A stretch of DNA of 64,000 bases. Origin: Oreocharis arfaki. Its lineage: Eukaryota; Chordata; Aves; Passeriformes; Paramythiidae. The stretch covers positions 1,901,940 through 1,965,939 of the forward strand of contig VZRR01008077.1 in NCBI GenBank assembly GCA_013398015.1. The letters are read 5' to 3'. The position numbers and the translations under genes are program-made. Within the stretch, counting starts at the first letter, position 1; every line of letters starts with the position of its first letter. Below, piece by piece: positions 12,401 to 24,254 of this stretch. The notes beneath the pieces were generated by a model. That model saw only the letters and a list, made by a program, of their open reading frames with translations, was not told the DNA's origin and did not search any database.

Positions 12401-14540
12401 CAATTGTAGTGCTTGTATGGATATTTTTTAAACCCAGCATGGTATTTTGTTCTTGTTACAAAATCCTTCTCTCTTCTGGGACTTCTTGTGATAGGCCTGT
12501 GCATACAGTCCCTTCAAAGATGACATTTTGTTTTCTTTGGCAAGCACTGCTGTCTGATGACAATTTGCATTATTAGACTGAAGTTAGATAATGTTCTTTG
12601 CTACACTTATTTTTCAAGCACAGATAGAAAAGGAGCCTATTACAATTTTATTGTGTGTTTCCATCTGAGGGCTAAGCTGACATTTCTGTTTTCACGGACA
12701 CAAAACTGTTATGAAGTACAAATCTGGTATTGATCTCTCAGATGTGACCCTTGCTCATCAGGGAATAATTCTCTTCTTGCTTCTTCTCTTGTACCTTTAT
12801 TTTTCTGTGTAATACGCAGATTGTGTAACAACCATTAACACTCTGGGTTTGCTTTGTTTTTCATTTTTAGATCCTAATATTCTGTGAAGTAGAAACCTAC
12901 CACCTACCTCATTTATATAAGAAAACAGAACTGCAAAGAAAAGGCTCTTCTGAGGTTACAAATAGCTTCTGAGGCTGAAGGTTTATTCAAATAAACCCTC
13001 TGAATGGTGAGACAATTCCCCAGCCGTCTCACAACACGACACCACTGTCTCCTGGAATAGGGAAAGCCGACATCTGAAAACTGAACTTCTTTCCTTATCT
13101 ACACCAGACACGTTATGATACTCCCCCTCCCTTTTCTTTTGTTTCCCAACCTGTGTGAAAAACATAAGAGCTGTTCAGGTATGTCATAGGAATAGTGTAA
13201 GCTTCACCTTAAAATGCTTTGGGATATTTAGGTAATAGCAGGAAACAGCTGCCATGTATCATTTTTTTTCCCTTTCTAATTTCCTGATCTTTCCAGCACT
13301 AACTTCAGACTTGACTATTTTTTTTTCTTTTGAATTTCACAGTATAAAAAACCCAGCTAAATTCTGTAAAATATATGGAGAAAGCATGTTTTCCAAAATG
13401 TTCCATTAAGAATAACTGGGATTTATTTGACCCACCCATTCTGATATAATGCCATCTGAAGGGTCGTTATGCCAGTCAAGGCCTACCATCACACCTCTTC
13501 TGTTTTCAACAGATTACTTTTCCTAGCCAAAGCTTTCACGGGAGGAATGTCTTGTGCTCCCATCTTCACTTTAGTGCCTATACAGATTGCTGCAGATAGA
13601 ACTGAATCCTGAGTGTCCATCTTGTTTCATCATTCAGCATTTAAACTAATTGGATTAAATATTTTATTATGATGCTTCTCCACATACAGATCTTGAATCA
13701 TGTGGCAGTTCCATGTGCTTCCTATGCTGTGAGGATATAAAATTTTATACATTGATTTAATCTCATGCGAAAAAAAAAAAAGCACATTGAAATTCAAAAC
13801 CTGGTTAAATAAAGGGTGATTTAACTTGCATATTGGAAGAGACATTAGGGAAATACTTTGAGAAAACTCCTAATATTTTTATTTTACTTAGATTTCCCAA
13901 AAACAAGTTATAATAGAATACAGCATGGAGTCTATTTGTTGACTGGCTTTACAAATTTTGGTATTCTAGCATTCAAAAAAGAAAAGGCTCTCTCACCTCT
14001 AGTTTCCATGCACTCTCCACTCATTCTCCCTGGACACAGATCAGACCAAATCAAATCAATCTACACTACATTATTGACCTAAAAAACCCAGATGCAACTG
14101 GAAAACTAGCTCAGAACTGCTTTGAAAGCACTGGGTTTTATTCAAATTCACCTCTAATTCCATGAGAAGGTTTCTAGGCAGGTTTCCTGATACTTTCTTC
14201 ACATATGCTGACTTCTTGGCTCTTCTGCTTCCTGGTGTTTCTATGAGATGATTAAAATTAATGCTATTCACAGTGTTTCCCCCTCAACCCTTCACACAGA
14301 ATTTATTCACATACAAAAATCCTCAAAGCACCAGTGCACCTAAGCCACGAATTTTGCATTGCTAAACCATATAAAGATTTTGAGAGATCTTTTCTCCCTC
14401 AAATTTAAAATTCACCCATGAATGCAACATTCTAAAAGCACAGTTTAGCTTTAACTACAAATGTAACAGAGTCCAAATGGATAAAGCCAATTTTTTTCTG
14501 AAGATGCAACAGCACCATCTGAAATAACCACCTGCAGCAA

Positions 14541-14624
14541 CTCCTTCTTCTTCTTCTTCTTCTTTTCTTCTTCTTCTTCTTCTTTTCTTCTTTTCCTTCT
14601 TTTCTTCTTCTTCTTCTTCTTCTC
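14541..14624. repeat. (TTC)n pure-pyrimidine microsatellite
   Basis: Eighty-four bases contain only T and C on the plus strand, mostly TTC units with TTTTC interruptions. In transcript sense it is a GAA/GAAAA purine tract. Such mirror-like tracts can form triplex (H-DNA), and purine GAA runs in RNA resemble exonic splicing enhancers. The Lys/Arg-rich frame across it is a translation artefact. Confidence 0.95.
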
Positions 14625-14667
14625 ATTCACTTATGTGGAATACATTTATTGGTGATAAATTGTACTT

Positions 14668-14697
14668 TACTGCTACTACTACTTTTACTACTACTAC
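14668..14697. repeat. Short (TAC)n tract
   Basis: A 30-bp interrupted TAC/ACT triplet run (tactgctactactac, tttt, actactactac) lies 43 bp after the TTC tract. It is a simple repeat with no coding signal. Confidence 0.8.
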
Positions 14698-16034
14698 AAA
14701 TGCAGGAGCATTTGAAGAAATTCTAGTCTTCTACAAGGTTTCAGTCATCATTATCATTGTTCATAAGAGCATTTTCCAAATATTTTTAAACAGTGAAAGA
14801 CCATATTTTGAACTGTTCTAGACTCTCAGGAAAGAAAAAACAGTAGGGAAAGCATCATGTGGCTTGCTGCAATTTGGTGATGTACTTCTCCAAATTAAAT
14901 CTCTCCTGCCTTTCTTTTGCTTTCTACACAGTCTGCAGAAAAAGTGGGGTTAGTGCATCAGGGAAGGACTTCAGATTGAACATGTTTATACAGGCATACA
15001 CAATAGTCTTTTATGGCCTTTCATACCCCTTTGCCTCTGACTCTATCTGTTGGATGAAAAAATTATCACAGTGGGAAAGAAGTTTCCACAGTGGCAAAAG
15101 AGACATCTCAAAACAGGAATGAAATGGAATGAACAGGGACTTGGATGGACACATGTTCCAAACATGCATCCAGTGCAGCTTACTTGGGTAGCAAACAAAG
15201 TACATTGCATTTAAAGAAATTGCTGCACAGGGCATATCTTCTTCAGAGCAGCCAAAGGTTGGAAGTGATGCCTCTATTCCCTGAATCAGACTACGGACCA
15301 GGCTTTGATCTTCCAACACTGCATTTAACAGAACAGTATGTTTGGTATAAAAAAGAATCTGAAATCATGCATGATACTTCCTTCCTAAAATAACGCGTAA
15401 GACTCATGATTGAGGATACAGAAACGGGCTGCAGGGCTGCTACTCATTTACTTCCCTGATCTCTGCGCTATTTGTAAGTTCCAGTGTTAAGAAGCTTAAA
15501 TATCCTTGAAGCAATAAAGTCCACAGGATGCTGCATAGACTTTGAACATTTTAAGTTGCAGGCAATGCATTAATCATGCACTCGGAAGCCATCAATAAGG
15601 TTACCCAATAATTGCTGTTTATTGAATGCTGATGGAAACACATCAGGGTGATAAAGCTGTCAGACACCTGCTTCACAGCCCACTCAAACACCAGCAATGT
15701 CTGCAGCTCTGCAGCTGCTTTTGCTGATGAACCGCACGCTAATGCCACGCAGAGTTGTTCAGTGTGGTCATAACACAGCAACTGCTTTTGTGAATGTTCA
15801 GCAGATCCTGAACATGACCCTCAGCTTTCTTCCTACCTATCCCTCAATAACTCCTCACACATTGTCAGCTATGAGCCACATTGGCCAGTTGTTCTGGTTT
15901 TGTGGCAGTTTGGAAGCAACTGCATTATGATGATGTCCCCAGTTCATTCAACTCACACGCTAAAAAAGCGACAGGAAACATATTTTTTACCAGGAGATAT
16001 TTAAAGGACTCTGACTGGCATATATATTTTAAAG

Positions 16035-16265
16035 ACAGAAGGAGCCTCTAAGATCATCAGTGTGTTCTCCTCCTAACAGATGCTGCAGCATCTTTACCAG
16101 TAACTCAAGCAGTAGAGAGAATTATTCAAGCCAACAACTGATGGCTGAACTAGACTGTATCATTTGGAAAGACACCCAATCTCCAGTCCAAGGGATGATG
16201 AATTTACCACTCCACTTAGTATGTTGTCCTCAAGGTTAATTCCCTCCTCTACTAAAATAAACTAT
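16035..16265 (-). mobile_element. Old CR1/L3-like LINE fragment
   Basis: Phrases such as acacccaatctccagtcc, gatgatgaatttaccactcc and gttaattccctcctct resemble, with many changes, the antisense 3' region of ancient CR1/L3-type elements found in reptiles and birds (the 'gatggagaatccaccac ... ggttaattaccctc' block). Divergence is high and the ends are approximate. It could be chance similarity over part of the length. Confidence 0.5.
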
Positions 16266-18125
16266 CTCTCTTACAGGCAACAGGGTACCAGCACTTGTTT
16301 TCTGCTCTGTTGTAAATTTACTAAGTAGATTCATAATTGCTTAGATAACTGCAATAAATAAGTGCATTTTTGTTTAAAAAGTGCATTGTATTTGAATGAG
16401 AACAGAAGAGAAAAGGCTTACTACAGCAGAATTTAGGGCAAAGTGTCAGAATTTTCACGCACACATGCACAGCTTTAAATTTAAAAATAAATTATTGTTT
16501 ATCATTTGCATTATATTAAAACCAATGGCTCCAAGTGCACATAGTGTTGACAGGCAGTTTGTAAAATGAAGAACTGGAGACATGTTGGAGATTACAGTCA
16601 ATCAAAGGACAGAGACAGAGAAAGAGGAGGCAGAGGTGAGTCACATACAGAAAAGTGAAGGGAGTTGCTCAACACCACAGAGATCAGTAGCACATCCACT
16701 GATATGGAGTACACGTCTTTGTTCCTAATCCAGTGAACCATCCAACTCTGATGGAAAGGAAAAAGTACGGGTTTTTTTCATGGAAGTAGGAAAAGTGGAG
16801 TTACGTAGAGCACAGAAAATCTTGCAGAGAAACAACAGATCTACCCTTGATTAAAAGTATGTATCCAAGGATCCCAAACCAGAAAAAGAACAAGCTCTCT
16901 AAGGGTACAGAGGGCTGATGTTTATACAGATGGATAAGCAAGGACATATTGATTTGCCTAAAGATGAGTGAGCCAGTGGTAAAGAGCACAGTGATTACTG
17001 CTTGAGAGTCTTTCCTTCTGTTTCACTGATCACACTCCTGTCCCAGAAATCTGTCTTCCACTGGGCTTTGCTAGATGATTTTTTTTTTCCTTTTTTGTTT
17101 TTAGAGTTGGAAACAATATTAGAGATTCCTATCACTTTTAATTCCATTCTTTATTTTAAATTGTTACCCCAGCACATACATTATGCTTAGTGAGGTCTGT
17201 AAAAGACTGATGGGTACTGTAGGAAACTATTTTTCAACACACTTTCCACACTGGCTTATGTTCAATTTAAAAAGGAAAGAGGAGGAAAAAAAGAAGATAG
17301 AATCTGGAATCATCATTCTTCTTTTGATGTCCCTTCCTTGTTTATTTTCAAGATGCTGGCTGCCACCAAACACTTATCAACTTGCCTGGAGATAGCAAGG
17401 GATATTTGCAAAGGGCTGTGTGCAAGATGTGCTATCAGGATGCCTAACAGGTGCCTGTGCTTCGAGTCCTCACACACAGCCCTAGCTACAAATGAGGGTA
17501 TTTCTGTGCACTGCCTGCTTAAAAACATAACCACATGGAACGGCTTAAAAACAGGGAACAGCATTCACAAGACCTTTGTGTGGAAGGCCATATCCATCCC
17601 TGGCACAAGGGCTGGTAACCCAGAAGAGTTATCTAAGATTGAGAAGTGCAATGTTGCGAAACCGGGGACAAACAACTCTTAACATGGAAATTACTTGTTA
17701 CCTTTTCATCTTCAACAATGTGTGTCAAAGAGAATAAAACCTGCTGGAAAACTAGTTTGGATTATTAGTGGTGCCCCAAATATTAACACAAATAGTGTAA
17801 GACTTGCAGGAGTAATGGCATAGGGAAAGGGGAGTTATTCACATAGGCTAATGTTAGCTTTATGCAAACCAGCTCCCTGGTTGCGTCCACAGTCTGTCAA
17901 AAGAGATAGGCTTTTCCAGAGGATGATTCAAAGTGGCTAATGCTCACCACTCTAGAGAAGCTTTTTTCCTCTCCATTAATTTTAGATGGGATTAGCCTCC
18001 CTCAGCTAACATTAGCCCAAGTGAATAGTCCTCTAAATTGTTGTCACTACTGCTGTCAGCAGTGGGGGAGAAAAAAAAACCACACCAAAAGTAGGTCACT
18101 TGATGGTAACAGCTTGTGGTTTGGG

Positions 18126-18141
18126 TTTTTTTTTTTTTTTT
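18126..18141. repeat. T16 homopolymer
   Basis: Sixteen consecutive T follow GGG, then a C/T-rich stretch. It is a simple repeat, likely length-variable. Confidence 0.85.
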
Positions 18142-18273
18142 CCTTTCCTTTTTTACCTGTGATGCAATTTCTGATAAAATTAATCTGGATTTTATTCTCC
18201 CTTCTCTAGTCTAAGTAAGAAATGACTGTTACCATTGAAACTAAGAGTGTGCAAATACAAAAAGAATAATTTA

Positions 18274-18345
18274 TGTTGAAAGGAACCCCTGGAGGTTCTT
18301 GGTGTGATCCTTTCCAAGCAGATTCACCCTCAGAGTAAGATCCTA
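18274..18345 (-). mobile_element. Probable short CR1 3'-end fragment
   Basis: The block gttgaaaggaacccctggag followed by gttcttggtgtgatcc resembles the antisense CR1 3' terminus (gttggaagggacctctggag...). Only about 70 bp are recognisable, and the typical ATTCTATG tail is not visible. Confidence 0.45.
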
Positions 18346-21300
18346 ATACAGCAAAATGAAAGGTTTTAAAATTATGGAGTGTAATCAGAATAGCCCATCA
18401 CATCTTGAAGAGTGAATACTGGCTACATCTATGGCAAATACTCTACTGTCAGACACACATAATAGACCAAAACACATGGACAGATGGGGCTGAAGGTACT
18501 TTTGAGTGTTGGCCTATTCTCTGACAAGACATCCTGTGGCCATACGAATCTGTATCTCTTCTCTAAGTGGTTTCTCTGTCATCTCAGGTATAAGAATACC
18601 CTTCTCTTCCACGTACACGAACAAGGAGTGGACATCCTTTAATGCAGAAAAATGAAGAAGATGATATGGCTTGATGTCAGAAGAGTGGTTGTTTCAAAAG
18701 CAGCAGAATCCTGATTTGCCACTTTAGCACTTTAGAAATACAGCCAAGTTATCAGTCCCTAACTTTCATCTTCAGCATGATATACACAGTAAATAAAGGC
18801 ACACAGATGGAATCAGATATTTGGAAAAGGTCAAAATTAATAATAAAAGAAAAAAAACCGCAAAACATAAACCTCTTCATTTACTAGTGCTGTGTTGACA
18901 GGGCTCCTTTAATTTGGGGTGACTCGCTTTTCAAGAGTTACTTTAAAATGAGAGAGGAGAAGCAACAACAATAACTCCATCTTAAACCTGCTTTTCAGCC
19001 TCTGTTGCTGCCTTTCAGTACTTGAGTGCCTTTGTGCATTTATTTCTGAGCTGGGCAATTACGACTCTACATTTTGCCTGTCTGAGTTGTGTTTCCCAAT
19101 TCCACCTTTATTTCATCTCCCCAAATAGCTCTGTTATTCCAGGCTGACTACTAACCACTCCTCTGTGTGTCTGACCCATCTCAACAGCAGATGATGCCTC
19201 CACATGAACTAGAGGCTCTTATATTCCACGGTCTGATTACACAGCAAAGCACTTTTGAAGATTACACAGTAATACATAAGTAATACTGCCATAAAATACA
19301 GCACCTCATTTTACAAGCAAGCTGATTAAACCCATGAGAGCTCACATATATAAGACCTCCAAAAAGCTTTTGCCTCACAAGCACTGGAGTTTCCTTCTGA
19401 TTTGTAACTCCTTTACACAGAAAATGGAGAAGCATGCAGTAGTTCTCCAATTATGTGGTAAGAATCAGCCAAGTAACAACTGTACTTTCAGCCAGAACAA
19501 TTAATGCAATCATGAAGCAATTAGTGCAGGCAGCAGATGGTTTGCTGCTCTTTTTTTTCTCAAGACTGGCAGGAAAAAGCCATGACTGAATAAGGGACTG
19601 GTCTGTCAGCAGTGTTAATTCAAGTCCACTGCCCAAGGCAGAGAGACAGGAGAAAGACATGTGAACAAAAGCAACTGAGTCACTGAAGCTTAACGAGTAA
19701 TTGTTCGTCAGCTGAACCCCAGTAATTAACCACATTCACTCACAAACAACACCCAAGAAACTGGGACATAAAATTACTTCAGTTTAAACAGATTTCCCTA
19801 CCATTGAGTAAATCCCTATTTAAACAAACAATAAAAGATCTTATCATATTGATAGACTCAGTGGGCTGTGAAGAGATGGAGGGATGATTCTGTGTGACCC
19901 ATTTACTGTTTATTACAACTGAGCAATGAGAGGCATCCTCTACTGTTGGCTTTGCCCTCATCAGTCCTCAATTGCATGGACAACTGAGAACCAAAACAGT
20001 CCAGATCCAATGTGATTCCTGTCTCTCCAGCTCTTGCTCTACTCACCACCTGATTTTCCCCATCCCATTTGCTGCAATGACGTGATGCAAATGGGTGACA
20101 ACAATCAAGTGGCTTGCTAGAAGGATGTAAAAGTGTTTTCTAGTTGATTATCACTTCCCTCTTGTCAACAGGAGCAAAATAAGATGACTGTACCAATCCT
20201 AACTGGTCAAAATCCAATTTAATTTTCAAAGTCCCATGAAGAAAACCTTCACAGTCTCTTGAGTCAGTGGCATCAAAGTTAGCAGCATCAAAATGTAAAG
20301 TCCTTACCATGCAGATATGTTTCCCTTGCCTCCTTGGGTGACTCTCAGCCTGTATATACACAGAGCCTGGAATCCAAGGAGTAATGGATTCTCTTCCCTT
20401 AAATATGGCCTTAGCACAAGATCAGGAAATAGCTAACAGCAGTGTCATTTGTTGTAAAGCACCCCTCAGCTCCCTTTGCAATTATCTAAATACCTGCAGG
20501 ACCTCTTAATTACTCTGAGAAAATTCTGCCTTTGGATATACAAACACAAAACCAATGGGAGTCATTTACACTTAGCCATAGGCTTAAGCTGACCCTTAGT
20601 TCGAGTTACATTTAATTTAGTCCAAGCTGATTAATACTCTTTTCCTGCTGGTTACCCTCTGCAGTTCTTGGCCAAAGCTTGCTGAAGTCACAAAATATAT
20701 CCATTAGGCTTTAAAGCAGAAACTAGCCCTGTGACTCATACTCACTCTGTACTTTTAAAATTCTATTTTGGGGTTAATTGGTACAGATCTACAGACTTAG
20801 TGCTACCTGATTTTTGTCTTGCAACTACAGTATTGAATTACCCAGTTATCCAATTTGCTAATCAATGCCATAACAAAAAAAATTTATAATACAGCCTACA
20901 TCCTCTCTCCTCAAAGACCCCACACACACAACTTCAACACCTACCTCATAAATTCACGATAATATACAGACCCTTTGTTCTTATATCCAGATTGTCTTTT
21001 AGCATTCTGTGGAAGAGTGGGAGTTTCCTATGAAATAGTGGCAATATACTTCTTGGTAGTCATCAATCATAAATTAAATAAGCCTTAGCTGTATGGCCTC
21101 TAATTTAGAATTATTTCCTGATCAGACTGAATATCCTGACAACTGAAATGAATTTTCTACTATATCCTACTTTTATTTGACAAAGTTCCCACTGAAAGTT
21201 TCATTGATCTTCATGTAATAAATTTCCTGTTACTAAAACACAGTAACTTTCATTCCAATGGTCCTAAAAAGGCATCAGAGACCAGATTCTGCTCTGTTTC

Positions 21301-22757
21301 ATATCAGTCCAGAGGACTCAACAGCCACAAGGGAAAGGAAACATTTTGGACTTGTCTAATTACACACTGTACACACAGAAATAATTTAATATGCACCTTC
21401 CTCTGAGCAAAGTATAACCATAGTACACTCTACAAAATCTATGAGAGGAGTGAGTGAAAAGTATTGCATGCAATTGACTGTACAGGAAGAATTAGAAGGC
21501 AAGATGAATTTCTCAGTTGCAAAGGGTATTAAGCTACAGTCCTGGAAGGATTCTGCTTTTGAGTGAAGAGTGAAGGATGGAAATATTCCAAAAATTTCAA
21601 TACGATCATTTTGCAACTTCATTTACTCAGCTTCCTTATGCCTTTGTTTTCTCAGGCTTACAGTAAGAGTAGCAACACTCCTACTCTATGAAAAATGAAA
21701 ATTATTAGTTTAATTATTTTACAATTAATTTAACTACACAGATTTCATCCTTTTATGCTGATCCTTATGTTAATGTATTACCTGAACAATTCAACCAACA
21801 GTTAGATTATTGATTATATTCATAGATTCTATTCTCATAGATTCGTCATACACAAAACAAAAAGAAGACCACTAAATTATTTTGTCTAAAAGCTTATATG
21901 CTAAATGTCAATATATTTCATGCTTTTACCCTTGCTGGGAGCTCAACAAATTCTTCTGGTCTTTTTCCAGTTTTATTCAAAAACTTCAAAACGTCAGGAT
22001 GTGAAATCTGCAATTTCTCTGAGCAGTTTGCTCCAAAGGCTAGTTACTTTACGGATGAGTTTATCTGCCGTTGACTCCTAACCATCAATTTTTCTTAGAA
22101 GTTTTTATCACTAAATCAAAATGGTTGCTCCTATGATTTGTCTTCCCCCATGGAAATGCTTATGTGCAACAATATAGTTTTCCTTCGATACGCTTTTTGT
22201 TGAACTAAACAGATTGAGGTCTATCAAGTCCTTCAGTGTAAGAAAATTGACTTGTGAGTATTGATGTGTCTGATTTTCAAAAAATTCCAACAATGAGTTC
22301 TCCACAATAAAGCCCTGTGTTGTTGTTTTAGGCTGGGGAGCAAAAAATGAAGGCAAATCTCACAGCATATTTATTTAGCTGATGGATTACCCGTACTGAG
22401 GGAACGGGACTTCAAAGGAAATTGATTCACTGCTACTTTTTCCTCTTAGAAAATCAAAAACTACTTGAAAATAGGCCAACCAGAGAGGAACAAGGAGTGT
22501 CTTATACTGTTCTTGGAGCTGATACTAAACTGGAAGAAGAGGATTGTCGAATAAGAGGCCAAAAGCCTCATTAGAGGTTTGTGAAGGATCCTAGCTGTCT
22601 TCTCTGCCCGCTGCCTGTCACACAATATTGCCAAAAGGATGGATGAATAAACACAGACTGCCAGATCAGTAATAGAGGGCTAGGCCTCAGGAACACAGCA
22701 GATGCCCACGTCCTTTACTTTGACCTCTACATTGAGGCTCGGTCAATGTTTTCTGCT

Positions 22758-22782
22758 TGGAAATACCAAACTGGTATTTCCA
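22758..22782 (-). repeat. Perfect 11-bp inverted repeat near a SORCS1 5' splice site
   Basis: TGGAAATACCA (22758-22768) and TGGTATTTCCA (22772-22782) are exact reverse complements around a 3-base centre. In the transcript the hairpin starts about 110 nt downstream of the donor of the 159-nt exon. No repeat family is recognised. Confidence 0.85.
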
Positions 22783-22891
22783 TAGACTGTCCTGGTATCA
22801 CCCTGAAGACTGTCCTGAATGCTCTGCAGCAGTTGCACAGAGATGGGGAAACTCTAGGTTCTCCCTAAGCAAACAAACCCACAATTCTTAC

Positions 22892-23050
22892 CTTCTGATC
22901 TTGGCTGTAGGCTAAGATCCAATCTTCCTGTTTGGGGTGGAAGAGCAGACTGTGGATGTAGAAGTTCAGACGATACTTTTGATAGGTGGCTCCTTCATCA
23001 GAACTGATTAGTAAGCTGCTTTCAACTTCTGGATCAGTCAGAAGCATAAT
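22892..23050 (-). CDS. SORCS1: SORCS1 internal exon, second of three (VPS10 propeller)
   Basis: This 159-nt, phase 0-0 exon encodes exactly 53 residues, beginning IMLLTDPEVE and ending AYSQDQK. It follows directly from the exon at 63403-63304 (KRK then IMLL). Residues 16-23 (SSDEGATY) form the second Asp-box, and the segment FHPKQEDWILAYS is a strongly conserved propeller strand of SorCS proteins. The acceptor on the minus strand is a pyrimidine-rich tract ending ttctatatag before 23050; the donor is AAG followed by gtaagaat. MLLTDPE, RLNFYI and DWILAYSQDQK match SORCS1 as recalled; SORCS3 has MLLSDPE, RLTFYI and DWVLAYSLDQK. The length is divisible by three, so skipping would keep frame but delete part of a propeller blade. 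No stop or frameshift is present, so the gene appears intact here. Confidence 0.95.
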
Positions 23051-24221
23051 CTATATAGAAGGGAGAGATGAAAATACAGTGGTTAAGAGGAGTCAGATGG
23101 AAAACTAAGCAAGCAGCTAGGAACTTGAGAGAAGCTTATTATATATGACTACTACAAAATGCTTCGATGTAATGTCAAAACCACCATAGCCAATGTTTCA
23201 GTGATGAAAACAGTATGTTTCAGCTATGTATATAAACACATAACATATGATCAAATAGGCAGAATGACTTTAGCACTAGTTAAACCAGACCTAAATGAAG
23301 CTGCGCCTCGGTTATTTGAAAAATTAAACCTGAAATTATTAGCACTAGAGCACAGAAGTTATCTGGCCAGCACAGCAGGCTGCTAGGGTTTTCAAGAATG
23401 ATCCACTGGAGTGGCAGACAAAAAGGTATGTGTTAAGAAAAATCTCAAAACACAGAGAGAGGAGAGAAACTGATCTCTCATGGTGGGTTTTGTTAGGGTC
23501 TGGCAGAAACTTCAGAGAAGGTAGTTTCACTGCCTGGAATGTTATAACCTGGCTGTCTGCAGCAAGCAGTCTTGCTTTGGTACGAGAACACATTTGATAT
23601 CTTGCTGGGTTCTTTCCACCTCCAGTTTCTACGGTGCTGTGAATTATAGATTTGGTACTGTATCAAAAATAATCTCTGCATAGCAAATTTGCTTTCTATC
23701 TTTGTCCAGGAGTATTGGTTTAGGAGCCACAAAAGCGGCTTACAGTTGTAGTAGCTACTTCACCCCATTAGCTGTGGTATTAATTGGTCTGCATTGCTGA
23801 TAAAACAATGAAAATAACAAGTTACTCCTCTCAGGTGTCTCTGCATGAGAGAATATATAGGTCTGAGCAGCAAAAAAGAGATTGTTCCAGTATTTCAGCA
23901 AGCAACAGAGTAATATCCCCAAGGAATGGGAATGAGGCATCATGACTGAAAAACGTGAAAAGTTTCAAAGACTATTTGCCTTGGAATGGTATCAACAGCT
24001 TGAATCATTAGCATTTTTATTTTATTTTTTCAAAGTTGCTTTGCAAATGGCAAACACTGATCTGTTTTTAGACAAGACTGAAATGAAAGGATCCACACCT
24101 GGCATTTCTCAGAGCGAATTCCTATCTGGGTTTGAGCACTGCAAAAATCATCTCCTTCTTTCATTTAGGCAGGCAGAGTTAGATCCAACTTAACTCGCTA
24201 CCTATGAATTACAAGGAAACA

Positions 24222-24254
24222 TAGCATCTGGTGTCTCACAGATACCAGATGCTA
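24222..24254. repeat. Perfect 11-bp inverted repeat, extendable hairpin
   Basis: TAGCATCTGGT (24222-24232) is the exact reverse complement of ACCAGATGCTA (24244-24254). As plus-strand RNA the stem extends by a G-U and two Watson-Crick pairs to 14 pairs with a 5-nt loop. It lies about 1.2 kb upstream of the acceptor of the 159-nt exon. The stem is too short for an ordinary pre-miRNA. Confidence 0.8.

Larger units (their letters stand above)
9468..22891 (-). other. SORCS1: SORCS1 intron, about 13.4 kb
   Basis: The intron joins the exon ending ...SQDQK (phase 0) to the exon starting LFSS (phase 0). Its donor is gtaagaat and its acceptor ends gtccacag. It contains a TTC pyrimidine tract near 14.55 kb, a short ACT repeat beside it, a T16 run, two degraded CR1-like fragments and a tight hairpin near the donor. 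A somewhat GC-richer patch lies at about 11640-11930, but it has no convincing coding signal. The remainder shows nothing I can name. Confidence 0.9.

Noticed and set aside
14432..14626. Arg/Lys-rich open frame on the minus strand
   Set aside because: It is simply the translation of the TTC/GAA microsatellite.
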